64,000 nt of DNA from NCBI GenBank assembly GCA_018881555.1, contig JACAXG010000231.1:1-64000 (forward strand), in the 5' to 3' direction. Positions 1 to 13,743 of this stretch are shown one piece after another. The notes beneath the pieces were generated by a model. That model had not been told where the DNA came from. It saw nothing but the letters and a program-made list of their open reading frames with translations, and did no database searches. The position numbers and the translations under genes are program-made. Position 1 is the first letter of the stretch. Every line of letters begins with the position of its first letter. Source of the stretch: Amblyornis subalaris. Lineage: Eukaryota > Chordata > Aves > Passeriformes > Ptilonorhynchidae.

Positions 1-26
1 AATTATTTATCTTTTTTTTTTTTTAG

Positions 27-42
27 ACTCTCTGGAGAGAGT
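27..42. repeat. Spaced palindrome, 7-bp arms
   Basis: ACTCTCT and its exact reverse complement AGAGAGT are separated by GG, directly after a T13 run and an AG dinucleotide. This length is expected by chance in 64 kb, so no function is claimed. Confidence 0.4.
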
Positions 43-3000
43 TGGGCTGGCTTTCATCCAACAGGTTTTAACAAGTGAAATATAATGAACAGTCTCAGTG
101 GGCCAGTTAGTATAACCCAGAAGCTGATTATGCGGGATATGACAGTACAGCTTTTGAAGTATGGAAAAAATATTTATGTTACAAAAAATTGAAAAAAACA
201 TTGATTTTTACAACAGCAGATTGTACTAATATTTGTATATATAATTACTTGTTTGGAAACTCATTTTATTGAACCATCTGTTTCAATAATGCAGCTAAGA
301 AGTTTATGAAGATTCTGCCTGTTCCCTGTGAACTTTAACTCTGAGCAGTTTGATATTAGAGAGAAATTTGAGAGCCTAAAATCTCTCCCAGCTCAATTTG
401 CTAGTTAGAGTCAGAATTACTGCAGGCCTGCTAATGCCAGGGTTTGACTTGGGGTTGTGTTCTTTAGCAGGTGGAGAGACAGCAATCTAGTTCTGCAAAC
501 CTCATTGTGCCTTCACCCAAAGGCCTGAAAGGCAGAGGTCCAGGGCTGTGTGTTTCCAAGCTATGCTTTTATCTGTCTATTGAAAAATATGCAGTATGCT
601 TGTACTTCCTTCTGGCATTAAAAATAAGGATGAGCTAGACAGTAAAAACTCTAGTAAAGCTTGTAGAGATGGTAATTTGGCTTAAATAGAGCATATGTGT
701 TTGTTTTGTTGTGTTTTTTAATAATTTGAAAGGGATTTAATTGTGAATCAGTGTGATAATGATTTTATTGTACTCAAGAGAAACCTTAGTTGGGGCCTCA
801 GAACACTACTGTAACATAAATAATGTTAAGTACTTTAATAAGCACAGAGTTGTTAGTACTACACTGCTGAAAGATGTGATGTATGCCAATTAATTACTTT
901 CTTCACTTTTATTGCAATAATACTTAAAAGTAAACGGGGCATTCTGAAAGCAATTGTCTCTACAGTTCGTACATGTTCATCTGTATTGTCTCCTTGGCAT
1001 AATGTCTGTTACTTCTAATCTGTTACTGTGGCTTGCTGGGTAAGAAAAGCATTATTAGAAGCTATTTTACGTAAACCCCTTGGGGCAGGGGTAGTGATTA
1101 GCTCACAAAAGCAGTCATATATTTAATTCTATAATCTTGGTAGTCTACTTCTAAGATCAACTGCTAAATACTTAGTAGAACTCCAGCTCAGAAGCTTGTG
1201 ATTCTAGTGTGTACCCCTCCTTACAATTTATGAATTGATTTTTCCTCTTAAAATAACTTGTAAGACAGTATTTCTCTATTGCAAAACCAGTATATAAATA
1301 AGGATAATAACATACTACAACATTTGGGATTAAATTCCAATATAAACTGCTTGATTTCCATCGCATTTTCAGACACATGCAAGGAAAAATAGAATCAAAG
1401 AAAAGTGGTTGCTTACAACATTTTTAGGTGTCTCTGCACTCTAAAAGTTACGTATTTTTAAGCTGTTGAACTACACTTTCTTGCCTTCTGTTAAAACCTG
1501 AATGCTCTCTGTCAGGAAATTGAAAATTTGCTATAAAAGCTTGTGATCAGAAACTTGAACTACGGGGAAAAACTTGAATGTTTATCTTATTCTGGGTTTT
1601 ACCTGAATATCTCTATAACTTGTCACTGAACTGGAAGTTCAGTTCTAGTAATTGTCGTAGAAGTTTGTCCCTTATTTTGTTGGAAGTTTATATTCTGGTT
1701 CTTTTAATGTATATTAGTTACTGTTTCTGACAAATTTTTAATTTCAAGGGGACTCTACATGCTTAACACTGCCTGGATTGCTTCAGAAGTGTAACCACTT
1801 ACACTGACAATTTCAATTAATTTAAATTGCTTAGGTCTCTGTCTCAGCACAAATTTGTATTCCAATGGATAAGCCTGCTTAAACAGTTGTATTTTTGCTT
1901 GCCCTGTGTTGTTATCCTTCAAGTTATGGCTATGCCAAGTGTGGCTTTCACTGAAGCTGAAACTCTTGAAGAAAATGGTTTAGGTTGAGTTGAACAAAAA
2001 TCCCAAACTTCACCCTCCCAAATCCACCAGCACCCCCCCCCAAACCTTTCTAGAGTGGTTTGAAGAGAAACTATCTATTTGCTGCGGTTGAAACAGCTGA
2101 AATCTAGGAAGTTACACAAAGGAATGACAAGAATTCCTACTCTGCTCAAAATTTCGGTATTGAAATGCTAAAAGGTAGTCTGATGTTTTTCTTTCAAAGT
2201 GAAACAGACTGTAAACTTCCTCAGATACCTTGTTTTTCAAGTCAGTGTTAATTTTGGTTCTTTGTGCTTTTGACTGTCCACCAGGAAATTAAGTCTGGTG
2301 GTATCTATATTGCAAAAAAATGTTGATTTCATGTGGAATTTATCAGCAGGTGAAGTTCGAACAGGAAGCCAACCTCAGAGTTTAGGAGTGTGTTCTGGGA
2401 AAGATATTTCTTCCCTCTCTTTTCTACTGGGGACTCTTACTACTTTAGGCACCAGTTTATCAGCAAACTTAGTGTTTGAATGAAGGAAATTTTGCCCATT
2501 GGAATTTGGTTAGTAATACCCAAAAGCAAAAACATTAGAGCCACCCGTAGTACGTGTCTATAGGTAATTGGATGCTTTGCGTATGTAGTCTCTTTTTTTT
2601 AGGAGCTACGTCTGGGAATTAGAATACAGTAACAAATTTTCTTTTGTGAGCATTTATATGTACCTCTGTATCTGTAAGCAGAAGGACTGTTCAGATTCTT
2701 GACGTGAATAACCCACAAAATGACACATGTGCCTGGTAAAATGTGAAGTTACTTTTATTACGAGGGGTTGACAGGTATGGACAAGTTGGTGAAAGTAGCT
2801 AGAATATTTGCTTTCACTTTCATTTATTTGACAGATAAATACAATTTTACTTGGTAATGGAACAGCATGTTTTCTGAAGAGGAAATATAAAGAAGTCTGG
2901 AAAGGTTTTTTATGCAGAAGTAATTTATCACCTCTAAAGAACTAGAATTTCTGAGTTTCTTAAAATATTAAATTTCCAGGACCCAACCTTTTAGCTTGAG

Positions 3001-6000
3001 TTAAGCTAGTAAATAGATTTTCGTTATTTAAGATGGGGAAAAAATTATTTCCTTTTTTAAACAGAAGTAACTGTTGAAAAGCCAGGAAATAAAGTAGACT
3101 TTATATGTTCAAGATGGCAAGCAAGGTTACTTAGTGAGCTTTATCCACACTTCAATTCTTTATGATCTTCAAGTCTGCCTATGTTTATACTGAGGATTGA
3201 TCCCATAAATATATCACAGGGTCCCACATCCTCACCACTGATTCTGTTTTTCTCAGTTTGCAATCAAGAAGTGATTTCTCTCTGCGAATTGCTAGCACTA
3301 CAACTTAACTGTGGTATTTGAAGTTTACTGAAGTAATTTTTGGTTGTTGCTTCTCCAAGTCTGATCACTGTAGCGTTGACTGTCAGGGTCACGCCTGAAC
3401 TCCTAACATTGGTGTATGAACCACGAGCCCATTATGACTGTGTCACATAGTAATATATTTATCAGCCATCACTTCAAATCAGCTACCCATAGGCTATTGG
3501 TGTTCATGGTTTGACTTATGCAGTTATGTATTTGATTTTGCTGAATTAGAGACTTAAAGGAATAAATTTAAAGTTGCATTGTGTAGGCTGGGATGCAGGA
3601 AATCCTGCAGCTTACTGAATCACTTCAAAATTATTAATTTAAGTTGCTATAGTAGTGCCCAATTTTCTTACTACTTATAAGACAAAGTAAGTAAGTATGT
3701 CTAAAATTTATAATTGTTCTTGTATGAGTCTTTTCCCTTGCATAAATAATACAGAAGCAGAGACTATTTGACTAATGAAGGGACTGAAGTTTAATTTTCC
3801 ATGTAATCATGTTCATAAGTGTTGGAATATTTGTATTGTCCTATGTGGTACTGATAGCCATGACTACTGCACTTTTGTGCCTCTTAGGATATCCTCACTT
3901 ATGGAACAGTTACACAGGTGCATTGGAAGAGAGTATTTTAAAATACAAGTTGGTTTCAGAGACAGTGACTTCTAATTTACTAAAACTATAATCTATTGCT
4001 GTCTACAGTTACCATTTTACTTCTACACTACTAAAAATAATTTACTAAGATGGTGAGTGCCTGCAGAAAAATTTCCAATTCTTTAACCCTGGATGTGAAA
4101 GAATATGTGAAAAAGGGTTAGGTGGTTTTTATGACTTAGTATCTTACTGAGTGTTACAGTACTCTGTTCCTATCCAGTCTCTCCCCATTAGTCTGCAGCT
4201 TGACTGCAAGGCTGAGAAGTATTGGTCTGGTGACTCAGACAAGTAGAGATTGTCCCTACACCACCTTAAGTGCACTTTAAGCATAAGCCACGTGACAAGT
4301 GCTGCTACACTTCAGGATAGCTCATCAGTTTGCATATGAAAGAGATACTCATTGTGTTTATTGTGTTTAAAACCAATCCCATCTTTACCCTAACACCAAA
4401 CAATAAAGAATTTTACAGTTATGTAGTGAATGGAGAGAATCACTTTTTTTCCTTTTAAAAAAATGTTTAATACAATGTTCCTTTTGAATTTTCTGATTTA
4501 TTAGTATTTCATAATAGTAGAAGGATTGGTAAGACATGTGTGGTTTGTATACTTACTGGTCTGATGAGGTTTAAAGTCCCTGCAGGCTGTTGATCACTGG
4601 CTTCATAGAGCAAGACTTATCTTGTGTGGATGAGTAATAGCTTGAGCTTGACACAGTTAACATGCTTGTGTCTTCATGGCACTTTATCTGAATAAATTTA
4701 TATATAAAGTCTCTGATTCAGCAACCTATCTCCATAAAGAAGAGGACATAAACTAGGGTTTAAATTCTTTGTTTTGACACAGGATTAATTCCCAGATTTG
4801 AACGCATATGTAGCGCAACAGACTGACGAGTTTAATTTAAATGAGGTAGGTGAATCAAAACATTGGAGTTCAGAATTCTGGTGTATAGCCACTGGCTGAA
4901 AATGTGCTTTTATGAACTTTTAGCTTCCAATATTTTTAAAAGAATATTAAATTCTGCGATCAATTTGCAAGTGAGAAAATATTGGCCTGGTCCAAGTATG
5001 AACTTGAAATTAAAACTTGTTTTCTGGCACAGAATTGTAGTATGTTGGGTGGTTGGGTGAACGTGCTTTGTGTAGCTGGGCTCTCCAAACGGTAGAAAGG
5101 CAACAGGAACTGAATTTAACTGGAAAAAATACGGAGAAATATTGTAGTTGAATTAAGTATACAAGGTGTAAAAGTGCAACCACATATAAGGTAATAGTGT
5201 GTGGAATCAAAATAAAACTCCTCTCATTGAATTTTTTAGCTATCCAGATGCTTGAAAATACTTTGTTCTTCATTCCAGCCCATCTGTTATTCCTTATTAT
5301 AACTGACATCACCACAGCTACCACAACTGTTAAAGAATCACCATATAAAAATGGCAAAACTTACATATAAAACTAGCAAAACTTAGCACTTATTACACAG
5401 TTTTATGGAAAGAAAACTGCAGGAATCAAACTTTATAGTTTGTTGAAAGATTTTCCCTTTCTGTATAGTAGTACTGTAATAGAAGCAATGCCAGTTATGA
5501 CGCAGAGTATGAACTGTTCAGTTATATACATGTATATATATAAATTTTTATTTGAGTGTTCTGTAAGAATGTTGCCTGATTCTGAGAAGTTAAATATAGA
5601 GAATTCTAGAATCTTTCTAGTTAAACATAATTGCATTTTAAATAAATGTTTTTAAGGAAAAAAAAAGATGGCATGTGTTTTTCTCATTGCTAATTTGCCA
5701 CTGGATTTTCAAGAGATGGTGGTAGAAAATATGACCATTTTCAGAAGTCTTTTGAAGAGATAAATTTAGTGTGTGTAGCTTAGGCACAAAATATGAATGC
5801 AATTTTATTTCTTTTACTTTAGCAGGATTCTGATTCTGAAATAGACATAGATGTGCCAAATACCATGTCCAGCATATACTGTAATTCAGGACTGGGCTTT
5901 CTAGCAAGCTAGCTTCAAATGGTATTTACTCTATGATATTAAGCACATGCCCATATTGCCTGTTCTCCTCATTTTATTGCATGTTACTTGTTTGCTTTTC

Positions 6001-6313
6001 CAAAAAACCTACTTTTCACGGTCATACGGTTTTGTAAGGGTTTCAACTTAAAATAACACTTAAAATATTCCTAACTTCATGGTTCTAGAGAAAGCCTTAA
6101 AAGTGGAAATTCTCAAGAACAAGAAGGCAAGTAACGCCCCCTCTAGTATTTAAAATAAGATCTTTGCTTTTAAACAAATATCGTGGGGTTCTTTGGCTAA
6201 CCCACTATTTCTCTGTGCCAGTTCGTGTTGTGACAGAGTGGAATATAACTTGTATCAGGTTCTGAACTATCAGTCTTGTAGCTGGTTAGTGAGCAGTAGG
6301 CTGGAGTTTATGG

Positions 6314-6535
6314 ATGTATTCTGATACTCTACCCATGGAAGTGCTGGGCATCTTGTTTGAAAAACAGTTTTATGAAGAGCTTCAGGCTGTTGATTTTGAA
6401 TGTCTTGATTATCATGCTATTAACATAAAAGACTGTTTTTTTGTGCAAGGAACAGCACATGGGACATTTGTGTTAAGCTGTGGAGCTGAGAGCCAGCTAG
6501 CAGTGCAAAGTGCTAGAGATGCTTTGAAAAAGTAG
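6314..6535 (+). other. Unexplained 73-codon ORF in intron
   Basis: An ATG-initiated ORF preceded by in-frame stops encodes a peptide with balanced, protein-like composition rather than the K/N/F/I-rich look of AT-rich intron. It includes MEVLGILFEKQFYEELQAVD, an AHGTFVLSCGAESQLAVQSA stretch and the end RDALKK. AATAAA occurs about 190 bp downstream, near 6722. I do not recognise the family. It is not a BBS9 exon: it has no human counterpart and ends in a stop. It could be a relic of a processed retrocopy, a transposon fragment or chance. Confidence 0.25.
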
Positions 6536-8091
6536 CTTTGTTCTTTACAAGACAGGGTGAGGGGACAATTATAAATATTGTTAAAAGTAATAGTGTACAC
6601 ACGTTTTCCTTACTGAAATGCTGGTGAATTTTGAAACTTGCAGGCAACTGTGAGGTGAAAGACATGTAAATTAATCGGAGTTGAGTGTTTTAAAAGTTAT
6701 GTAATTCTTCAAACCTTTAAGAATAAATCTGATTTAAAGACACATCATGGTTGTTCTTGTTAACCTCTTTATAATCTGTGCATAGTCTAATTTTCCTTGG
6801 GTACTGTGTAGTATTATCTTATAGGAAGCCAGCAGTTAAGAATAAGCTTTATCTAAAATGATAAACATGCTAGAGTGTAGATTTTATCAGTGAAGCTCTT
6901 TATGTCTCTTTTATGTTGGAAGCAGAGGTGCTAGGGGCCTCTCCAGCTTGCCTGTAGTGATAGTAACCACTATCTTGAAGTGGGAGAAGAGAAGGCTTAG
7001 ATGAAGGATAAACTTTTGAGGCTCTCCATATCCTGAATTTGCAAGGCTATAGCTGTTAGTACAGCCTTTGGGCCTTTGGAAACTGTTATATACCTGTCTG
7101 CTAGTGAGGGAACTTGGCCTTGAAAAACATTTTAGATTTCACATGAAGGAAGTGCAAATGCAGAAATATCCTCTAAGAGAGAATGAAGCATGGAGATGTT
7201 TTAAGTGAGTCACAGTTGGTCTTAATTTCTTTCTTGTTGCTAGTGCTGGTACTGTCACAGAGAAATCACAATGTAATTTCTCTTGTTTCTTATTATTTGG
7301 AGCTCTGACATAGAGGCTGCACTATTATTTAGGGAAATCTGATTTGCTTATAGTCCTCACATTCATTTTCAATTCAGCTAATGCCACTGTCTTAGGCAAC
7401 TGTGATAATAAGAAATGCAATGTGTAAATTATGAACTTTTTCTTGAATACATTATACTTCAGTGCTCTTCATAGTTTTTTGCTTAAAGCAAGATCATATA
7501 TTTCTAGAGGCCCGTGTCATCTCTCTGAAAATTCTGCCTTTATTCTACTTTGTGACAAATACTAATTTTAATTTAAAACTGTGTTTTGTATAGCTGGCTA
7601 CTTTAATTTTTAAATAAAACCTTTGTTGCTTTTTAGTTTTGATTTTATATTTAAAACAAGAAACCGAGATGGTTAAATCCTTCAGATAAAAATTCATTTT
7701 GTTTGCAACTTGTAGCATGAGCTTAAATTTCATGTCTAGCCTGCCTATACTAGTGTGTGATGCGTGTGTTCCCCGTCTGCAGGAACCAGAAGGTTATCTC
7801 GTGCAGGCATGTCTGTTCCACTACATACATTGTTAAATATTAGCCAGTTAAGAGTCCCTTGCGTTTAAAGTGTCAAGCCATTATGCTAACGCTGGTAAAA
7901 ACCCTCACACCTGCTTCACATACTGTGACGTGGTAGCATTCAGGGCTCACCTGTGTGCAAGCTCTGCTGCCCCGCAGGTGGCAGTAGTGGTCTGCCGGAA
8001 AGGACCCCCGACTCAAACTTCTGTGAGGAGTGTTTGGTTTCAACTTGACAGTAAAAGTAAAAACAATAATTTTCCTTTTATTTTTTTTTTT

Positions 8092-8112
8092 GTTTGNTTG
8101 GTTGGTTGGTTT
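8092..8112. repeat. (GTTT/GGTT) simple repeat
   Basis: A T-run is followed by TTTG and then several GGTT units, interrupted by one N at 8097. It is an ordinary microsatellite-like tract inside the first intron, and the N probably marks an unresolved repeat length or base. Confidence 0.6.
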
Positions 8113-11100
8113 TGTTACATTTTGTTTGGTGGAAGATGCTCCTTTTCATTTGGTCGCTGGAAGGCATTTTGGCCTCATAGGCAAAGAGTCTCTTTCAAAG
8201 AGAGAAATGAACAAAGAAAACGACACAAGCTAAAGCCTGGTCAGAATTTGTCCTGCAGTAAGGTGCTGACTAGTTTGTTGCTTTGCTGTGTAGTGTCACC
8301 GTGTAAAGTTGCCAGTGGAGTTGTCGTCACTCAGCAGTAGGGAGCAAAAGTACCCGTATTCTGAAGGTGGAGAATCCTTCAGGCATTTAAAATGGTAACG
8401 CTCTGGCAAAATTCGGGTTTTACTCAGTTCTGGCTCTCTGCATTTCAGTGTTTGTTAGGGGATAAATGGTGACATGTTGTTCTAGTCATAATTTCTATTT
8501 TTTTAACTGCTTTTCCATTAGTTATTGAGATGAAATCATGTTTAATTTCCCTCTTCTTCTTATATGTATTTCATATTTTTTTAAATTGGATTTGTATCTG
8601 GTATTCTGTTAAGATCAGCCATCCTAAGGTATCACATGAGTGANAAAGAGGAACAATGCTTTTCTGTAAAAGAGCAATACAAATTATTAACCACTTAATG
8701 CTATTTAATATAATTACATATTGTTAAACAATTATATTTTAGAACTGTATTTACATTATATGTTTGCATACCCTCTGCAGAGTGTGCAACACATGTTAAA
8801 TGCATAATATAAATAGCCTTAATTTTTTTTTTACTTTTTGGGAGTAATTAAATTGTCTGTTTTCATGTGTAGTAGCAGAATGGGGAAGGCTTACACATAC
8901 AAGCATCACTTCTGTTATAAGTGGAACCAAGACTTTTTTTTAGTGACAGAAGTGTTTCAAAGGAGCCCGAGAGTGCGCCACAGATACGCAAAACCAGTTA
9001 GGACTCAGTAGTAGCTGGCATTGAGTCACCCTGAGTGTACTTTGAATATTCAGCTGTGGGTGTACTTTAGATTTTGGAGTGTATGTTTGATAAGAGTATG
9101 ATGGGCTTTTTAGTTTTATTCCCATTAGTTCATGTTAGAAAATTCTTATAGTTAATTACTGCTAGTCTGATCTTCCTTCAGTAGTTTATCAAATACTTCA
9201 CACAGTTACAGCTTAAAATGACATTGAAATGGTAGTGAACTTAGAATAATTTGGGTTTTCCAAAGCACTAAGCTAAAAAGTGCTATTGAGGTATACTCTT
9301 GCATATAATTACTTCAAAGGATGATAAAATGAGGAGAGAAATGGATTCAAAATGCTTGAGCACAATTCCAGAATTGGTTTCCTAATTTAGTAGTTTTTAA
9401 ATAATACATTATCAAGGAACAGAAAGTAGTATTGCAGAGAATCTTATTTTCTAAAATGGTTGGTGTGAGCAATAGCAGTTAAGACTACTTCTGAGATTGA
9501 AGTAGAAATTTTATGCGCTATTATAAATATTAATAATTAAAGCCGTAAATGGTTTGAATAACCAGACCTTGTCCTAAGAGTTGTCAAAGGCTGAGCTTGT
9601 GTTCTTCACATAGAACTCAGAACTACAGATTCAACTCCTAAGTCAATTCTTTGAGTGATCAGTTTGGTATTATATGACTGGAAACATGCAAAGCATTTTA
9701 ATTTCTTCAAGAATTATGTTGTGAGCAATTTGTTTAGTAAGAGAAGACCTACAAAAAGCACATGCCATTATTATTACCCAGAATCCAATAAAAGATAGTT
9801 TTTCAAATTGTTACCATATGTGTGTAGGAGTTGTTCTATACTGTAAAGTTATTTTAGATATCAGAATAATTTGTTTTATACTCTGAGTTCCTCACTGTTA
9901 AAATGTCCGCTTAGATTTACTGTTACTCTGACTATTGTGTGATACATAGTAAAAAAAATAGTTTACAATAAAAGAAATTTAACAAGTAATTGAAATTCCA
10001 GATTGTGTGCAAAATGTGCCAAATGAAGTAATGGTATTTGCAGGGATATTGTGTGAGAGCAGTAGCTGTGGGGAAACTACTATAAAACTGCTAAATATGC
10101 TTCCCCTCCCCCTGCTGTCCTTAGCTACTGTTAAAAAAGATTGAGAAAGTACAGCAATTTTGACTGGCAGACAAACATTCCAACAGAGAAACTAATGCAT
10201 CATAAAAAAGTATGTTAGAACTGGTTACCCATATTTTACTTATTGTTTCTTTTGATGTATGAATTCATAGACAGCTTTTAACACAGAAAGATTACTGAAA
10301 AAGGCTTTTTTTATACTTCTGTATGTTTCATGTTGAACAATCTTCTTGAGACCCAGCAGAACAGTAATTGAAGCAAAGGAAAAGTGTCATTTGTACTGCT
10401 GCTTTCTTAAACTAATGCTTTTGTGTCTGAGATACTGCAGACATCAAGGATGTCATGACTAAAAGGAAAGTTGGTTGAAATGAGTTTATCTTAAGGTAGA
10501 GTTTCTGAATGTGCATTCTGTAATGCTGACATAAACTCAGAAGTTAAGCAAAGCATAATTTACATAGGTAAATCACCATATTGATTTAAATTGATCTCAT
10601 TTGATAGACTGATTAGCTGCAGATGACTGCCAGCTTAAATGTATATAGGAAGGACTGTATTTGCAACCACTTTTGAATGTATTACACCATAGTAGTATAT
10701 CATCAAAGATTTATTGCTAGCTGTGTAGCTATATTTCTTCATCTCCTTTTACATTCAGATATCCTCATGAATCTTTCCTTATTAGATTAACAGATGCAAA
10801 ACTTTGGGAAAGTAATTTTAAGATGGTCCAAAGCCATTGCTGGAGAATTCTAGAAATTGTCTTGTTTTCAGAAATTTTATTTTTCCAGTTGTGGAAATAG
10901 TTCATGATAACAGTTTCACTTGTTGTCCTCCCTTCTGCCCCCCCTTTTTTTTTTATAAGTCATTATTTGCTGTAATTTGATAGCAAAGTGTGGGACAGTG
11001 GATTTGGTAGCATGCTACCATCTGCCTCAACAATACCCCATTTTTAAAGATTTTGCTGCACCCATGACCAGTATAGCAAAGCTCCTTGCAAACATTCAGC

Positions 11101-13561
11101 AGGTTTTAACGAAGTCCTATACATTGGGTATTATTTGCATACCTTACCAAGACTGTGCTGTGGTGCAAGTATGTAGAATAGTCTGTCTCCTTGCACTGTT
11201 CATGTAGAGAACTCAAGGTTAGCCCAATGCATTTGTTTCATGTGCCATCCAGAATTCTGTAAATGTAGCACAGATATGTGTGGTACAGAGCTTTCTGGAC
11301 ATAAGAAAACTAGGATGAGCAGTTCTGCATGTAATTCAAACAACAGACCCAGTCGTGAGCAGGGAAACCGACTATAGTCAACAACAAATGTTAAAGTAGT
11401 GAGAGAAAACCAGGGCTCATGCTTAGTTCCAGTTCCTCTTGAGAGTTTACAGTTTTTCAGAAAGTCCCTTTAGGATGCAAGCCTCAAGCTCACAGGTTGC
11501 AAACAGATCATGACATTCACAGGATGACTGTGCTAACCCAGGTACTGGACATGTAAGTTGAAAATCAGTACTAAGTTTTTGTCTTTCTTCCCAGAAGGTA
11601 TTTGTTGGGGGAGTCTTGGCATCTTTAGCCTTATGGTGCTCACAGACAGCTTCCTATTACAGTTTTTGTAGGGAATGCTAATACATGTTAAAAATGGCAG
11701 TGATAGCTGGAAGTTTTTCTATGGCAATAACAACAGTAGTCCCAAAAGAGAAGACTGTTTCTGTTTAAGATGAGCTTATATAGTAGATAAGGGGAACAGT
11801 GTGTTTGAGCCCTTTTATGTGTGTTCTGTTCCAGAAGGCAGTTCAGATTTGCATATTCCAGCTTCTGTGAAAGGCTGACTGGGGATACCTGTTGTCCAAA
11901 AAAACCTCACAAGCAATTTTCATACATTCATAGTTCAACAAGGAGATTTATTTCTTTTGCTGAGTAACAATTGCTTTCTGTAGAAAGAAAAAGCTCAAAC
12001 TTATCTACAGCAACTGTTTGTATAGTGCCCAGTATGGTCTTCATTCCTGTGTGCTATTATAACTGTACAGAGTTCAGATGATCTCAGTTACAGCATAGTT
12101 TTTCCAGATTATTTCGTTGCAGCTGCAAAACCACCACTGGGGTTTGCCTTTGTGTGTTATAAAAGGCATTTTGGACAGTACAATTGGACCATCAGTGATC
12201 AAAATTAATCTGTGACACCTTTTGGCTTTCATAATTACTATTACTGTGGAAAATTTTGGATTGAGGTTTCCTATCTGTGTGTTCTGGAGCCATGCTACAA
12301 GACAGTGTGAGAAACCGGAGAGAATTCTGTTTCTTTTTTATAGCTACCTTTTTTTTAAAGAGCATCGTACTAGAGGAGGCATTTAAAAGGTATCAGTGTG
12401 TGTAAGTTAAAAGAATTTTTGTTAATTCAATATGAATTATAGCTTGAACACTTACATAAATGCAGTATTTTACAGGGGTTTAAGTACTGGGATAGTGAAT
12501 TAGACACTGTTATCCAGATCACTTTTTATATCTAAGAATTAAATTTGATCTATGTTTACTTTATATGGCAGCTGTATTTGATGCAAAGGCAGTATCTGCT
12601 GTAAGGCATTCTAAGTATGGAATAAGAGCAAATTATTGGCATGAGTGTGTAACCTCATGATTATGTAATTGAATACAGGCTTCTAATTTAATTAAGAGTA
12701 AGCATTTTAAAAAATAAAGTGAAAGTTAGCTTTCTCCTAACTTTTGCTGTTAATGTCAGTGCTGGTCTTTCTTTACTGTTCAGTTCCTCTTCTGTTTAGG
12801 AATAACCTTCAAATTAAGCAAAGTGTTGGCGGTAGTCCCTATTGTCTCTTAGTTTCTTAAATACTTTCCTAAATCTTGCATTTGCATTGTAGAGATCAGA
12901 TAAACCAAATGAGTGGGATTTTTGTAGGAGCAATGAAGTACTTTTCCCTTGAGAAAAAAGACTGTAGTGTAGCTAATAAAACACTCATTTGTATTGATTC
13001 AGAGGAGTGTAAGGGGAATGGTCTGGATCCATGTGGTTTTCTTTCAGAAAGATACTGCAGGGAACAGCCAGCCAGGGTTTGAAGCCAGCACAGTAGCTGC
13101 AATAGCAGCCAAAGAATTGGTTAGGGGAGCTATTGATACCATCAAAGCCCTATTGCTGTCTTCATTGTGAGCATCTTCCATCTGTTCATGATTTCTTTTA
13201 ACCCCTCTTTTCCCTTCCCTTCCCTTACTTGGTATTCCATTTAGCAAATTGCTTTTCCTGCATACCCACCTAAATATTCCAACTTTGAAAAACTTAACTA
13301 GCAATTTGTGAATAAAATAGATTACAACTGTCCTGTCTATTCAGCTTNTTTGTTCTGATCCTTTCCATTACCTCTCCTGTTTATACAGATTCACATATTC
13401 TGAGGGTGTTTTAGTCATCTAAGACAAATTCATTCTTAGGTATGGTTGCAGTAAGTGGGAGTAGTATTAATGAACATGTTGAATTAAAGAATAAATATTG
13501 TTATTGCTTCTGTGATTCTTCCCAATTTCTTAGTAAGCTTTATTATTTTTTTGTTGTGCAG

Positions 13562-13743
13562 AGACTTGAAGGGTGTTATAGTCACTCTGAGTGATGATGG
13601 GCATCTTCAATGTTCATACCTTGGAACAGATCCTTCACTCTTCCAGGCTCCTAAGGTTGATTCTAGGGAAATAAACTATGAAGAAATGAATGCTGAAATG
13701 AAAGAGCTTCAGAAAATCATCAGGGAGGCCACAAAAACACAAG
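13562..13743 (+). CDS. BBS9: BBS9 exon: end of beta-propeller and linker helix
   Basis: The acceptor is a T-rich tract ending TTGTTGTGCAG and the donor is CAAG|GTATAC. The exon enters with one base of a split codon, encodes 60 full codons starting DLKGVIVTLSDDG, and leaves in phase 1. The stretch GHLQCSYLGTDPSLFQAP is a BBS9 signature at the end of the N-terminal propeller. It is followed by an acidic, heptad-like helix (YEEMNAEMKELQKIIREA) that fits the helical linker between propeller and GAE domain seen in BBSome structures. The upstream open frame from 13512 is intron read-through, not coding. Confidence 0.96.

Larger units (their letters stand above)
1..13561 (+). other. BBS9: BBS9 intron, 3' part (upstream exon off window)
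   Basis: This is at least 13.5 kb of AT-rich sequence ending in a good acceptor. The preceding BBS9 segment (human 'TQLPHIPVAVRVG') was looked for on the + strand and not seen. The interval holds homopolymers (13 T at 12-24, 9 C at 2033-2041), a short GGTT-type simple repeat near 8092-8112 and an unexplained 73-codon ORF at 6314. Other ORFs here look like chance. No RNA gene or intact transposon is visible. Confidence 0.85.

Noticed and set aside
3594..3609. TGCAGGA/TCCTGCA spaced palindrome
   Set aside because: Seven-bp arms with a 2-nt spacer are expected several times by chance in 64 kb.
7870..8340. Longest ORF in the window (156 codons from a GTG)
   Set aside because: It has no ATG start, crosses a T run, a GGTT simple repeat and an N, and has a Phe/Val/Cys-rich low-complexity translation. 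It is best explained by chance.
12876..13304. Overlapping 68-86 codon ORFs on both strands just upstream of the first exon
   Set aside because: They do not match the expected preceding BBS9 segment, and mutual overlap on opposite strands suggests chance.
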